NCBI GenBank assembly: GCA_046350115.1 | Contig: JAXMAZ010000005.1 | Coordinates: 62,001-126,000, forward strand | Origin: JAXMAZ01 sp046350115 | GTDB lineage: Bacteria; Planctomycetota; Planctomycetia; Gemmatales; Gemmataceae | DNA length: 64,000 nucleotides | Direction: 5' to 3' | Shown: piece after piece, positions 40,866 through 50,270 of the stretch | How the letters are laid out: each line of letters opens with the position of its first letter | Position numbering within the stretch: position 1 is the stretch's first letter | The notes under the pieces: generated by a model | Databases searched by the model: none | What the model saw: only the letters and a program-made list of their open reading frames with translations | Told to the model about the DNA's origin: nothing | Position numbers and translations under genes: made by a program

Positions 40866-42718
40866 CGGCCGTCGCCCGCCGCCGGCGGTGGGTCGAGCTG
40901 GCCACCGCCGGCCCGCCGCTGGCCGTCAAGTTCGGCTCCCGGGTGCAGGCCGAGGAGTGGGCCGGTGAGGTCCGCGCCGCCCTGGCCCGCCCCCCGGCCG
41001 CCCCGGCCCAGGCGTCCGACGCCGACCACGTGGTCCTGCTGCCGGCCGCCGACGGGGTGCGGTATCAGACCCTGGGCGGGGTGTCGTACACGGCCGCCGA
41101 CCGGGGGGTGGCGGAGACGGCGGTCAAGGTGCAGGCCGCCCTGCTCGGGGCGGACGCCGTGATCCACGCGACGGAAACCCGGCTGCCGGGGTACAAGCCG
41201 CGGTGGCGGGCGGCCGGGACGGCCGTCCGGGCGGCGGACACGAACGGCCGCCGCGACCTGTACGCCCTGTGGTACGGGTCGCGGCTGGCGGCCGTCGGCG
41301 GCCAACTGTTGGTGTTGCTGGCCGTCTACCTGGCTCTCCGGCTGGCGTGTACCGGGTGCCTGTCACTGGTCCCGCTCGGGAGGATCGGGGCGCTACCCGG
41401 GCTGGTGGACGTACCGGCCGAGGTGGTCGGGGCCGGTCCGCGGATGGAATTCGTGGTCACGGCGGTGGCCGCCGCCGGGGCCGTCGAGCTGGTCGCGCTC
41501 GCCCTTCTGGTGTGGCTCCGGCGGGCCGCCCACCCGGACCTGCTCCGGCCGGCCCTGCTCGCGGCGGCCGTGATGCTGTACTGGCCGCCGGTGACGACGC
41601 TGGCGGAGTACGTCCGCGCCATGTGGCTGGCCCCGGCCGGCGGGGTGGGCGCAACGACCGCCCGCCACTCGCTCGTGCTGCTCTCCCTCGTCGACCCGGT
41701 CAACTGGGCGTTCTGGGTGGTCGGTGCGGTGCTCCTCCGCCGGGCCGCCCAGATCGGCCGGGAGGCCCGGCCCCGGCTGCGGGCCATGGACGGCCCGACC
41801 CGGGTCGGGTGGGTGTCGGTGGTCGGCTGGGGGGTGGCGGGCGTGTACGTGGCCGCCCGGGCGGCGGTGCTCGCCGACGCCCTCATCCTCGCCCCGGTGC
41901 CCGACCCGCCCGCCCCCCTCGTCACCCCCGACGACCGCCGCCCGGCGCACCCGGGGGACGACGCGCTGGCCCGCGGGGCGGACGCCCTGAACCGGGGGGC
42001 GGCGAAGATGGCGGCCGACCCGGCCGCCGCCCGCGAACTGTTCGTGGAATCGGCCCGGCGGTCGGAGTCCGTCCCCGCCTCCCACCCGCTGCACCCGCTC
42101 GCCCGGGTCAACCTGTTCACCGCCCGGGCGAACATCGGGCTGTGCGACGTGATGACCGGCCGGCCGGCCGCCGCCGGCGAGTCCCTGCAGTCCGCCCTCG
42201 CCCTGTTCGGCGGGCTGCCGGTCGAAGTGAAGCGCCAGCCGGAGGTGGTGACGACGGCCGCCGCGTGTCACACCTTCCTGGCCGTGGTCGCCCTCACCGA
42301 CGGGAAGGCGGCCGGGGCGGAACCGGAGGCCCGGACCGCCCTGGCGCTGCTGGCCACCGTCCCCCAATCCGACCGGCGGGATCTGTTGCGGTCGGAGGCC
42401 CGGTTCCGGCTGGTGTTCGCGCTCGGCGACCTCGACCGGGTCCGGGAGGCCGGGACGGAGTGCCGCGCCGGGATCGAGGAGTTCGCCGCCGCCACGCCGG
42501 CCGTTCGGGCCAACCCGGAAACCCGGCGGCAGCACGCCCTGCTGCACGTCGTCCTCGGGCTGGCCCTGACGGCCGAGGGGAAGAAGGACACGGCGGCCGA
42601 GAAGGCCCGGGCGACCGGGGTCGAGCTGCTCGAGCGGCTGGCGGTGGAGCGGCCGACCGACCCGGACGTCCGGGCGGCGCTGGAGATGGCCCGCCAGCCG
42701 CTGCGGCCGGCCGACTGA
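40786..42718 (+). CDS. Membrane and TPR-like C-terminal part of the same kinase gene (shifted frame)
   Basis: The part read in the shifted frame has three regions. First comes a PH-like segment (VVLADDALYAESYGHLRTLPLAEV, FGSRVQAEEWAGEVRAALARP). Several TM helices follow at about 41290-41780 (LLVLLAVYLALRLAC, VELVALALLVWL, VNWAFWVVGAVLL, VGWGVAGVYVAA). The last region is helical and repeat-like (ARGADALNRGAAKMAADPAAARELF, LFTARANIGLCDVMTGRPAAAG). Taken alone it has no good start; GTG 40786 is the first in a sensible place. Joined to the preceding kinase it would make a kinase-TM-sensor protein. Kinase anchoring or signal sensing is the likely role. Confidence 0.65.
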
Positions 42719-42729
42719 CCGCCGGGCGG

Positions 42730-43594
42730 TCAGAACTTCAGCCCCCAGGTGGCGAAGTAGGTCAGGTCGTTCCGCTTGGCGTTGCCCGGGTTGCTGTCGT
42801 ACCGGTCCTGGGCGCCGAGCCGCAGGATCATCCCCATCTCCGGGTCCAGGACGTACTCGTAGGCGGCCCGCGCCCGCACCCGGAACTGGCCGAAGTCGTC
42901 CACCCGCGGGTAGAAGTCCAGGGTGGAGACGAACGAGCTGCGGTCGTTCCAGGCGTACCGGAAGTCGTACCCGAACACCAGCTCCGGCACCCACCGGCTG
43001 AGCGTCCCGTCCCGGCCGACCTGCCGCACCGCACCGGCCCCGGCCCGCAGCTTGAGCGTCAGGTCCTTCTCGTCCGCCACGATGTACCCGACCCCGGCGT
43101 ACACCCCGATCAGGAACCGGTACGCCCGGAGCTGGTCGTACTCGATGTTGGTCGACCCGAACAGGGTCCACGGGCTGCCGGCGAACAGCACCTCGTCCCG
43201 GGCGTTGAACAGCCGCCTGGTCGGCCGTCGTCACCCCGTTCTGGGTGGCGTTGGTGTACAGGAAGTTGCTGGTGAAGACGTTGTCCGCCGTCTTGCGGAC
43301 GGCCGTGTACCCGATCGTCAGGTTGAACAGCTCGGAGTTGCCGGTCGCCCCGTTCAGCCCGACGTCGGCCGTCCCGGACCAGATCTTCGGCGGCGACGGG
43401 AGCAGCCCGCCGTCAGCCCCCGCTCCGATGGCCGGCACCACCGGGGCCGGGGCGACGGACGGCGGGAACGCGGTGCCGGGGATGAACGCCTGGTCGGCCG
43501 GCGCCCCGAAGTACGCCTTCCCGCCGGTCGGCACCGTCTGGCCGTGGGCCACTCCGGCCGCCAGCACCGCCGCCGTCAACACCAGCCCGCGCAT
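42730..43594 (-). pseudogene. DUF481 outer-membrane beta-barrel protein, frameshifted
   Basis: The start at 43594 gives a signal peptide (MRGLVLTAAVLAAGVAHG) and the DUF481 opening KIWSGTADVGLNGATGNSELFNLTIGYTA. Near 43206-43212 the frame breaks after TTADQA. The continuation RLFNARDEVLFAGSPWTLFG is in another frame and runs to a normal barrel end (NDLTYFATWGLKF) with alternating-strand segments (AYRFLIGVYAGVGYIV, FRVRARAAYEYVLDPEMG). One extra or two missing bases would account for it. DUF481 (YdiY-like) proteins are salt-induced outer-membrane barrels. It is either a recent pseudogene or an assembly error; other breaks lie nearby. Confidence 0.78.
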
Positions 43595-43663
43595 CCGCAC
43601 GCCCTCCGGGACACCCGGCAACGGGCCGCGGTATACCGCCGGGCGGGGGGGAAACAAGCCGAG

Positions 43664-44272
43664 CTACTCGACCACGATCTCGCCGACGGCGACGCTGGCC
43701 GCCCCGGTCAGCCGCTGGTCGTCCTCGGTGGCAGTGAACCGGACCGCCCGCACCTTCTCCACCGGCTTGGTGAGCAGCAGGTCGAAGTCGGCGGCGCGAC
43801 CGGCCGACGGCGGGCGGGCGGTGGCCAACACGGCCCCGTCGAAGTCGAGCAGCTCGATCCGCCCGCCGCGGACGGTGTACCCGGTCGGGTCGGCCGGGTC
43901 GCGGTTGCCGAGGACCGTCACCCGGGTCACCCGCACGTCTTCCGGGAACGTCACTTCGACCCAGTGGCCGCGGCCGACGTCCGGCTGGCTGCCCAGGCTG
44001 AACCAGGAGGTGGCCGGATCGCCGTCCGCCACCCGGGACGCCGGCCGGCCGGTCCACTCCGAGCTGGCGGTGACGACCACCCGGCCGCGGAACCGGTTGA
44101 GCACGGCGTTGGTGTTCGGGGTCAGCTCCCGCAGGGTCGGCGGCGGTGCGGGGTCGGCCGGCTTCGGGGCGGGGCCGGCCGCGGACGGCGGCGTCGGCAT
44201 CGGGGCCGGGGCGTGCGCCCCGCACCCGACGACGGCGAACAACAGCGGCAGTAGGCGGGCGGAGGGGGTCAT
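43664..44272 (-). CDS. Lipoprotein with F5/8 type C (discoidin-like) domain
   Basis: A 202-residue lipoprotein; the signal ends LLFAVVGCG, a good lipobox, from ATG 44272. A Pro/Ala-rich linker of about 35 residues follows. The C-terminal 140 residues fit a discoidin jelly roll: VVVTASSEWTGRPASRVADGDPATSWFS, GHWVEVTFPEDVRVTRVTVLGNRD, GGRIELLDFDG and KVRAVRFTATEDD. Such domains bind carbohydrate or surface ligands. It is a single gene on the minus strand next to the broken DUF481 gene. Confidence 0.85.
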   Translation of the reverse strand: MTPSARLLPLLFAVVGCGAHAPAPMPTPPSAAGPAPKPADPAPPPTLRELTPNTNAVLNRFRGRVVVTASSEWTGRPASRVADGDPATSWFSLGSQPDVGRGHWVEVTFPEDVRVTRVTVLGNRDPADPTGYTVRGGRIELLDFDGAVLATARPPSAGRAADFDLLLTKPVEKVRAVRFTATEDDQRLTGAASVAVGEIVVE

Positions 44273-44316
44273 GGGGTCAGTGTACCCGGTCGCCGTGGGG
44301 AGGTGAACGACGCCCA

Positions 44317-44673
44317 TCAGAGCGGCAGGAACACCACCCGGTCGGCCCACTCGTCCGCATCGGAGGCCGACCAGATCAACACCAGCGGCTCGGCCACCAG
44401 ACGGGTCGGGGTTCGCTGGGCGGCGAGGAACACCCCAGCCACTCCGCGGCCGTCGGCGATCCGGGCGTCGGCCTCCGCTTTCAGCGTGTTGACGTCGTGC
44501 GACACGACGATCCAGCCGGCAGAGCGGGCGAACGCCAGCACGTCGGCGTCGGCCGCGCCGGACCGGCCCAGTTCGACTACGGAGGCGATCTCGACCGCCG
44601 GCTCCATCCGCCGGACGGCGAGGACGATCTCGAACCGCAGGTCTTCGTCCGCCAGGAAGCGTGGCCGGCTCAC
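44317..44673 (-). CDS. DUF5615 PIN-like protein, putative toxin of a TA pair
   Basis: A 118-residue PIN-like protein of the DUF5615 type. ADEDLRFEIVLAV at the N terminus supplies the first acidic residues. DADVLAFARSAGWIVVSHDVNTLKAEA carries the conserved D-x-x-x-x-x-A pattern and the SHD acidic centre of PIN-like nucleases. The ATG overlaps the stop of the DUF433 gene by four bases, the usual antitoxin-toxin order. RNase activity is expected from the fold, not shown. Confidence 0.78.
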   Translation of the reverse strand: MSRPRFLADEDLRFEIVLAVRRMEPAVEIASVVELGRSGAADADVLAFARSAGWIVVSHDVNTLKAEADARIADGRGVAGVFLAAQRTPTRLVAEPLVLIWSASDADEWADRVVFLPL

Positions 44674-45023
44674 GGCCCGTCACCGGGGGCGACGGGCTGG
44701 CCGGCGGCCCGCACCCGCTGGATCAACGGCCCGTGTCTGGCGACAGACTCCTGCCGGAGCCGGTCCCACCGGGCGTCCTGCTCGGTCAGGTGCCGGTCGA
44801 TAACGGCCCGGTGCCGCAGGTAGAAGGCGATCGCCCCGTGAACCTGCTCCAGCGACAGGGCCGGGAAGTCGGCGGCGATCGCCTCCGGCAGTTTGCCGTC
44901 CCAGTAGGCGTGGACGACGGAGTCGAGTGAGACGCGGGTGCCGGCGACCCGCCATCCGTCGGTGGCGGTGCGGACGACGTACTCGACGGGCGGCGTGGAC
45001 ATGTCGAAGACCTCCGATGCCAT
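44670..45023 (-). CDS. DUF433 protein, putative antitoxin
   Basis: A 117-residue protein with the DUF433 helix-turn-helix-like core: WRVAGTRVSLDSVVHAYWDGKLPEAIAADFPALSLEQVHGAIAFYLRHR. The middle (the GTRVS/DSV stretch with the IAADFPALSLEQV helix) is diagnostic. DUF433 proteins commonly precede DUF5615 PIN-like proteins. ATG 45023 follows the kinase stop by one base; ATG 45002 is an alternative start. It probably binds DNA and neutralises the neighbour. Confidence 0.8.
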   Translation of the reverse strand: MASEVFDMSTPPVEYVVRTATDGWRVAGTRVSLDSVVHAYWDGKLPEAIAADFPALSLEQVHGAIAFYLRHRAVIDRHLTEQDARWDRLRQESVARHGPLIQRVRAAGQPVAPGDGP

Positions 45024-45024
45024 T

Positions 45025-47829
45025 CTACCGGCCCGGCCGCGGCGGCGGGGCGGCCTCGGGGGCGGTGGCCGCGTACAGGGCGCGGGCGTCGGCCCACCGC
45101 CGCCACCACCGCGCCCAGTCGGCCGGGGCGACCGCAATCACCGTGAGCGGGTGGCGGACCGGGGCCAGGTCCGGGGCGGTCAGCCACTCCCCCAGGGCGG
45201 CGTGGGTGGCGGCCGGCGCCGTCTCCCGCCGGGCCTGCCAGTAGGCCAGGTCGGCGGCAACCACTCCAGCGCTGGTGAACGAGCTGCGGCCGGTCATCCG
45301 CCGGCGGGGCGTCGGCGGCGTCCCCGGTGCCGCACCGGACGGCCAGGGCGGCGGCCTTCACCCGCAGCCGCTCCGGGCCGGTCGCCCAGTCCGGCCGGGC
45401 GGCCAGCGACCGGGTGAGCAGGTGCAGGGCGGCCATCGGCCGGCCGGCCCAGGCCAGGTGTTCGGCCACCATCCGGCAGTCGTCCGCGTCCGCGTCGTCG
45501 GGGCGGAACCGGTCGGCCGCGGCCAGGAGGGCGGTCGCCGCCCCGGCGGTGTCGCCGAGCTGCCCGCGGGCCGCCCCGAGCCAGAAGTGGCCGGCGGACA
45601 GGTCCGGGTTGTGGGCCAGGAACGCCCGGGCGGCTGCCTCCACCCCGGCCGCGTCCTTCTCCTCGTGCAACGCGGCGGCCAGCATGGTGAAGGCGAACAC
45701 CGCCCCCGGGTCGAGGGCCAGCGCCTCCCGCCAGCAGGCGACCGCCGCGGCCGTCGCCCCGGCGTCGTGCAGACAGTACCCGAGCACCGTCCGGAAGTAC
45801 CCACTGGCCGGCAGCAACACGGCGGCGGCGGCCGCGTGCCGGACCGCCTCCTGCCGCTGCGGCGGGCTGAGCTGACCGCACGCCTCCGCCAGATCGTGGT
45901 GCAACCAGGCGTCGGCCGGATACCGGGCGACCGCCCGCCGGAGCAGGGCGGCCCAGGCGTCGACCCGACCGGCCTCGTGCAACTGCCGGCCGACCGCGGC
46001 CAGCCCGACCGGGCCGAGGGCGAGCACGTCCGGGTCGGCGGCGAACGCCTCCAGCCCGGCCGGGGCGTCGATCACCGCCTGCCACCGGGCGAACGCCCCG
46101 CCGGCCGCCAGCCGGGCCGCCCGCAGGACGGCCGTCACCCCCGCGTCCTCGCCGGCCGGGGTCCACGCCTCCAGCTCGGCCAGGTAGCCGATCAGCCGGT
46201 CCCGCAGCCGGTCGGCGGCGACCGCCCGGCCGACCGCCTCCGCCCGGGCCGGGTCGGACGGGTCCAGGCCGAACGCCCGGAACGCCTCGGCCAGCCGCCG
46301 GCCGCTGCAGGCGTTCGCCTCACGGGCGGCGGCCCCGGTCCGCGGGTTGAGCCGCTCGGCGTGCTCGCGGATCACCCGGTCGGCCTCCGTCACCAGCCGG
46401 GCGTGCCGGGTCAGGTCGTCCACCGCCGCCCGGGTGCCGGCCAGGGCGGCGGCCAGGGCCGGGTCGAGCGGCGTCCCCTCGTCCACCGCGGCCGACCGCT
46501 CGGCGTCCTGGAGGGTGGCGACCACCAGGTCCGCCCCGGCCGCCAGCCGGCCCGGGTCGGCCTCCTCCGTCCACGCCTCGGCCGCCCGCTCCCGGGTCTC
46601 GTCCAGGGCGGCCGCCACCTCGGCCGCCACCCTCGCCCGGCGGGCGGCGGCGGCTACCGCCGTCGCGTTCTCCTGGTGGACGTAGGCCACCCAGACGGCG
46701 GTCGCCGCGGCCGACACGGCGAGTACCACCAGCCCGAGGGCCAGTTGCACCCGCCGCCGCTTCCGCTGCTCGACGGCGGTCGCCTCGGCCGCCGCCCGGC
46801 CGACCTCCGCCTGCCGCAGCCGGGCTTCCACCCCGGTCCGATGGGCGGCCACCGCCACCGCCACCTCACCGGCGTCGGCCGGCCGGCCGGCCGGGTCCGG
46901 GTCCAGACACCGGCCGGCCAGCCCCACCAGGTCCGGGTCGCCGCCGCACGCCGCCAACGCCTCCAGGGCGGGCTGCACCTTGCCGGCGGCGGCGGCGGCC
47001 AGTTGGGCGGCGGTCGCCCCGGCGTACACCGGCCGGCCGGTGAGCACCTCGCACAGCACCGCCCCGAGGGCGAACACGTCCGCCCGCCGGTCCACCCGGT
47101 CGATCTCGCCCCGGGCCTGCTCCGGCGGCATGTACGCCGGGGTGCCGAGTACGCTCCCGGCCCGGGTGTGCGAGTCCGCTTCCCGGCCCGCGGCGTCTTC
47201 CGGGTCGGGGTCCGCGGTCGGCTCCGCTTCGCCGCCCGCCCCCAGCACCTTGGCCAGCCCCCAGTCCATCACCTGGACCTCGTTGAACGGGCCGACCATC
47301 ACGTTGCCCGGCTTCAAGTCCCGGTGGATGACCCCGTGGGCGTGAGCGGCGGCCAGGGTCTGGGCGATCTGCTCGAAGACGTGCAGGAACCGGGACAGGT
47401 CGGCGGACGGGTCGGGGCGGTCGGCCAGCAGGGCGGCCAGGGTGCGACCGCGGATCAGCTTCATCGCCAGGAACGGGGAGCCGTCCGGCAGGGCGCCAGG
47501 GCGTGGATCGGGGGGACGCCGGGGTGCTGGAGCCGGGCGGTGATGCGGGCCTCGGCGACGAACCGGCGGGCCAGGACGGGGTAGCCCCGCAGCTCCGGCC
47601 GGAGCACCTTGACCGCCACCTCCCGGTCCAGGTCGCGGTCGTGGGCGGCGTACACCACCCCCATCCCGCCGCGGGCGATCTCGGCCCCGAGGGGGAACCG
47701 GTCGGCCTGGCCGGACGGCCCGCCGGCCGGCGGACCAGCGTCGGCCGGCAGCGGCAGGGTGCCGGGGTCGCCGACCGCCTGTGCGGGCGGCGGGGCGAGG
47801 GAGACGGTGGGAACGGACGGGTCGGGCAC
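45025..47829 (-). pseudogene. Serine/threonine kinase with TM helix and TPR region, two frameshifts
   Basis: From ATG 47829 the frame gives a Pro-rich head and the kinase start (LGAEIARGGMGVVYAAHD, VAVKVLRPE) and then breaks near 47495. It goes on in another frame as PFLAMKLIRGRTLAALLAD, HRDLKPGN, VMDWGLA (DWG), GTPAYMPPEQ, DRRADVFALGAVLCEVLTG, a TM helix (LALGLVVLAVSAAATAVWVA) and a long TPR-like region with conserved AAALHEEKDAAGVEAAARAFL and GHFWLGAARGQLGDTAGA repeats. A second break near 45297 moves the end to the frame FTSAGVVAADLAYWQARRE, stopping at 45025. Repaired, it would be about 930 residues with the usual kinase-TM-TPR plan. It is recently inactivated or misassembled. Confidence 0.8.
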
Positions 47830-47871
47830 GGCGGGCCTCCGGGATCGCCCGCCGATTTTACCGACTGCCGG

Positions 47872-48963
47872 CTACTTCTTCCCCTCCCCCTTGTACTTCT
47901 TGATCAGGTCGAGGATGAACTTCTTCTCCCCGTCCTCCTTGGCGACGGCCAGCGCCTTCTCGGCGAACTCGATCGCCTTCGCCTTGTCCCCGGTCTGGAA
48001 CCGGGCGTCGGCCGCCCCGACCAGCGCGGCCGGACTCTTGTCCCCCTCGATGGCCAGCACCGCGTCCGCCGCCTTGACCGCCAGGTCCAGGTGCTTGCGG
48101 TCCGGGTTCACCTGGGCGTCGCTCCAGATCGCCCGCAGGTTGCCGAGCAGGTTGGCGTTCTTCTTCTCGGCCAGCTTCGGCAGCAGCGCCTCGGTCAGCG
48201 CCTTCGCCTCGTCCACCTTCTTCCCCTGGGCCAAGAGCAGCACCTTGGTCACCTGGAAGGCCGGCTGCTTGGCCTTGGCCGGGTACTTCTGCTCGAACGC
48301 GGCCAGGTCGGTGAGGGCGGCGGCCGGATCCTTTTCCGCCTTGTCGAAGATGGCCCCGAGGGCGTCCCGGGCGGCGGCGATCGCCTTCATGTCCTCGGCC
48401 CCCTTCCAGGTGCCGTCCACCACCTTCGGCAGCACGTCCTCCAGCTCCATCGGGTGGCCGATGTACGCCACCTTGCCGGCCTTGTCGACGACGAACGAGC
48501 ACGGGATGCCGTCCTGCCCGGACGCCTCCATGTACGCCTTGTCGGTAGCCGGGGTGTCGCACACGGCGAACCGGTAGCCGAGCTTCGGCCCCCGGTCGGC
48601 GACGAACTTCTCCACCCGCTCGGCCGGGTTGCGGGGGTCGGCGGTGGTGACGCCGATGACCGTCAGCCCCTGGTCCTTGTACTCCTGCTGCAGCTCGGCC
48701 AGGTGCGGCATGGCGGCGATGCACGGCCCGCACCAGGTGGCCCAGAACTCGACCACGTACACCTTGCCCGGCTCGAACTTGTCGAGCGGGGAGCCGTTGA
48801 GCCACTTGGCCACGGTCAGCGGCGGGGCCGGGTCGCCGACCTTCAGGGTCGGGCCGGCCGGCTTCGCGGGCGTGTCCGACTTGTCTTTGCCGGCCTGTTT
48901 GTCGTCCGCCCGGGAGCAGGCGGTGAGGGTCGAGAGGAGGGCGGCGGCGAGCAGGGTTCGCAT
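47872..48963 (-). CDS. TlpA-like thioredoxin lipoprotein with helical C-terminal domain
   Basis: A 363-residue lipoprotein. ATG 48963 gives a signal ending LLSTLTAC; longer in-frame starts (49008, 49074) exist but spoil the signal. The thioredoxin-like domain (about 45-190) has LKVGDPAPPLTVAKWLNG, YVVEFWATWCGPC with both active-site cysteines, and GIPCSFVVDKAGKVAYIG with the cis-proline region. The C-terminal 170 residues are Ala/Lys-rich helices (AAFEQKYPAKAKQPAFQVTKVLLL, ADARFQTGDKAKAIEFAEKALAVA) resembling TPRs. A periplasmic or cell-surface disulfide reductase is likely. Confidence 0.9.
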   Translation of the reverse strand: MRTLLAAALLSTLTACSRADDKQAGKDKSDTPAKPAGPTLKVGDPAPPLTVAKWLNGSPLDKFEPGKVYVVEFWATWCGPCIAAMPHLAELQQEYKDQGLTVIGVTTADPRNPAERVEKFVADRGPKLGYRFAVCDTPATDKAYMEASGQDGIPCSFVVDKAGKVAYIGHPMELEDVLPKVVDGTWKGAEDMKAIAAARDALGAIFDKAEKDPAAALTDLAAFEQKYPAKAKQPAFQVTKVLLLAQGKKVDEAKALTEALLPKLAEKKNANLLGNLRAIWSDAQVNPDRKHLDLAVKAADAVLAIEGDKSPAALVGAADARFQTGDKAKAIEFAEKALAVAKEDGEKKFILDLIKKYKGEGKK

Positions 48964-49066
48964 CAGCGGGTCCGGGAGGAATGGGACGAAACGGGGACGT
49001 TCAGACATGGTAGACGATACCGGGGATCGGCCAACCCCTTTCGGCGGCCGGGCGGCGGCGTACACC

Positions 49067-49546
49067 ATGCTCATGACTCTGTTCCGCCGGTTCCTGGTGT
49101 TTCAAACCTTCCTGGTGTGGCAGGGCGGGTTCCTGTTCTACTCGGCCGTGGTGGTGCCGATCGGCACGGACGTGCTCGGGTCGCCGGCGTTGCAGGGGCA
49201 GATCACCCAGCGGGTGACGGTCTGGCTGAACCTGTTCGGGGCGGCGTGGGCGGGGGTGTACGCCTGGGACTTGCTCGCCGGCCGGGGCGGGCGGGGGCGG
49301 TGGCTGGCGTGGGCAGCCGCGGCCGGGCTGCTGCCGGTGCTGTGGGTGCTGCACGGCCAGATGGGCGTGCTCTTCGACTCGGACGCCGGCCGGGTGACGG
49401 ACCGGGCCGCCTTCCGCCGGCTACACGTCGCCTACCTGTGGGCGAGCACCGCCCACTGGGTGCTGGGGCTGGGGCTGGCGTGGCTGACGCTGCGGGCGTG
49501 GCGGGCGGAGGATCAGGCGCGGGTGGGGGCGGTTGCCGGGACGTAA
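49067..49546 (+). CDS. Four-TM membrane protein (DUF4149-like)
   Basis: A 159-residue integral membrane protein with helices at roughly 5-28 (FLVFQTFLVWQGGFLFYSAVVV), 48-65, 75-95 (WLAWAAAAGLLPVLWVLHG) and 125-148 (STAHWVLGLGLAWLTLRAW). The N-terminal part with FxxWQGGFLFYSxVVxPIG resembles DUF4149 proteins. ATG 49067 or 49073 may be used. It is divergent from the thioredoxin gene. No function known. Confidence 0.75.
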   Translation: MLMTLFRRFLVFQTFLVWQGGFLFYSAVVVPIGTDVLGSPALQGQITQRVTVWLNLFGAAWAGVYAWDLLAGRGGRGRWLAWAAAAGLLPVLWVLHGQMGVLFDSDAGRVTDRAAFRRLHVAYLWASTAHWVLGLGLAWLTLRAWRAEDQARVGAVAGT

Positions 49547-49549
49547 CCC

Positions 49550-49590
49550 CTCCCCCCGGCCCCCTCCCCGAAGCGGAGAGGGGGAGCAAG
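49550..49590. repeat. C-rich repeat, CCCCTCCCCGAAGCGGAGAGG family
   Basis: A single copy lies directly after the membrane-protein stop and can fold as CCCCCTCCCC-GAAGCGG-AGAGGGGGAG. Related copies are near 21911, 22013 and 59456. Confidence 0.6.
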
Positions 49591-49637
49591 TGCGAGGAAG
49601 CACCAGGGCGGGGCAACGCTCGCCGACCGGGTGACAG

Positions 49638-49733
49638 TTAATCCTGACCCCCGGCCAGCATCGCCTGGGTGGCGACAACGACAGCGGACGTCAGGGCGGC
49701 CAGGATGAGGCGGCGGAGCGGCGAGCAGGTCAT
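49638..49733 (-). pseudogene. Decayed 5' end of a second DUF3500 gene
   Basis: A 31-codon frame reads MTCSPLRRLILAALTSAVVV then ATQAMLAGGQD. It matches the signal peptide of the intact DUF3500 gene (MTRSPLLRLSLAVLTG, AVVATQAPPAGA) and then stops at TAA. About 60 bases upstream are also similar, including the string AGCTAGGGTAAGC and the spacing to the start. The rest of the gene is gone; the region beyond is a C-rich repeat. It is a duplication remnant rather than an independent small gene. Confidence 0.7.
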
Positions 49734-49866
49734 TGAGGCATGCTTCGGCGGGGAAGGCACCGAAGCTAGGGTAAGCTGGGGGGCGAGGGGAATGGTCAGA
49801 AACTATGACCAAAATGGCCTTCGCCTCGCTCCAGCAACTTCCGTTCACTTAAGCGACCGCGTCCGG

Positions 49867-50235
49867 TCACGGATGAGTCGTGACCCATCCGAACCGCTCC
49901 TCCAAAAATGTGAGCATGGGTTCTGCTGCCTGAGTTGTTCCACGGAGCACCACATCGACCTGCTGAACCACGTCCTCGGAACCGAGGACGAACTCGGCGA
50001 AGAAATCCGGCCCTTCGTATTCGCCATTGTACTTCGCTGGGGATGATTCCAAGTGCTGCCGGATGATGTCGGGGAATACAACGCCCATTTTCGCGGCTTC
50101 TTGGATTTTCTCCGACCCGCTGGGCAATCGGCCGAAGACGATACCGGGGAAGGCGAGCGCCAGTGCTTCCTGGACTGATGCGAGTTTCCCGAGCGGCTGC
50201 CCGTCCGACCGCTTGATGGTCGCGTCGAGGCCCAT
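49867..50235 (-). CDS. Hypothetical protein, 122 aa
   Basis: A small soluble protein starting MGLDATIKRSDGQPLGKLAS. It reads as alpha/beta: ALALAFPGIVFGRLPSG, FPDIIRQHLESSPAKYNGEYEGPDFFAEFVLGSEDVVQQVDVVLRGT, then PMLTFLEERFGWVT. I recognise no family. Codon use is visibly less GC-biased than in its neighbours, which may point to recent acquisition. It lies upstream of nothing obvious and 35 bases beyond the exporter operon end. ATG 50235 is the only sensible start. Confidence 0.68.
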   Translation of the reverse strand: MGLDATIKRSDGQPLGKLASVQEALALAFPGIVFGRLPSGSEKIQEAAKMGVVFPDIIRQHLESSPAKYNGEYEGPDFFAEFVLGSEDVVQQVDVVLRGTTQAAEPMLTFLEERFGWVTTHP

Positions 50236-50270
50236 CCTCGCCTCCCGTTTCCGTCAGCTGGAATGGCGGT

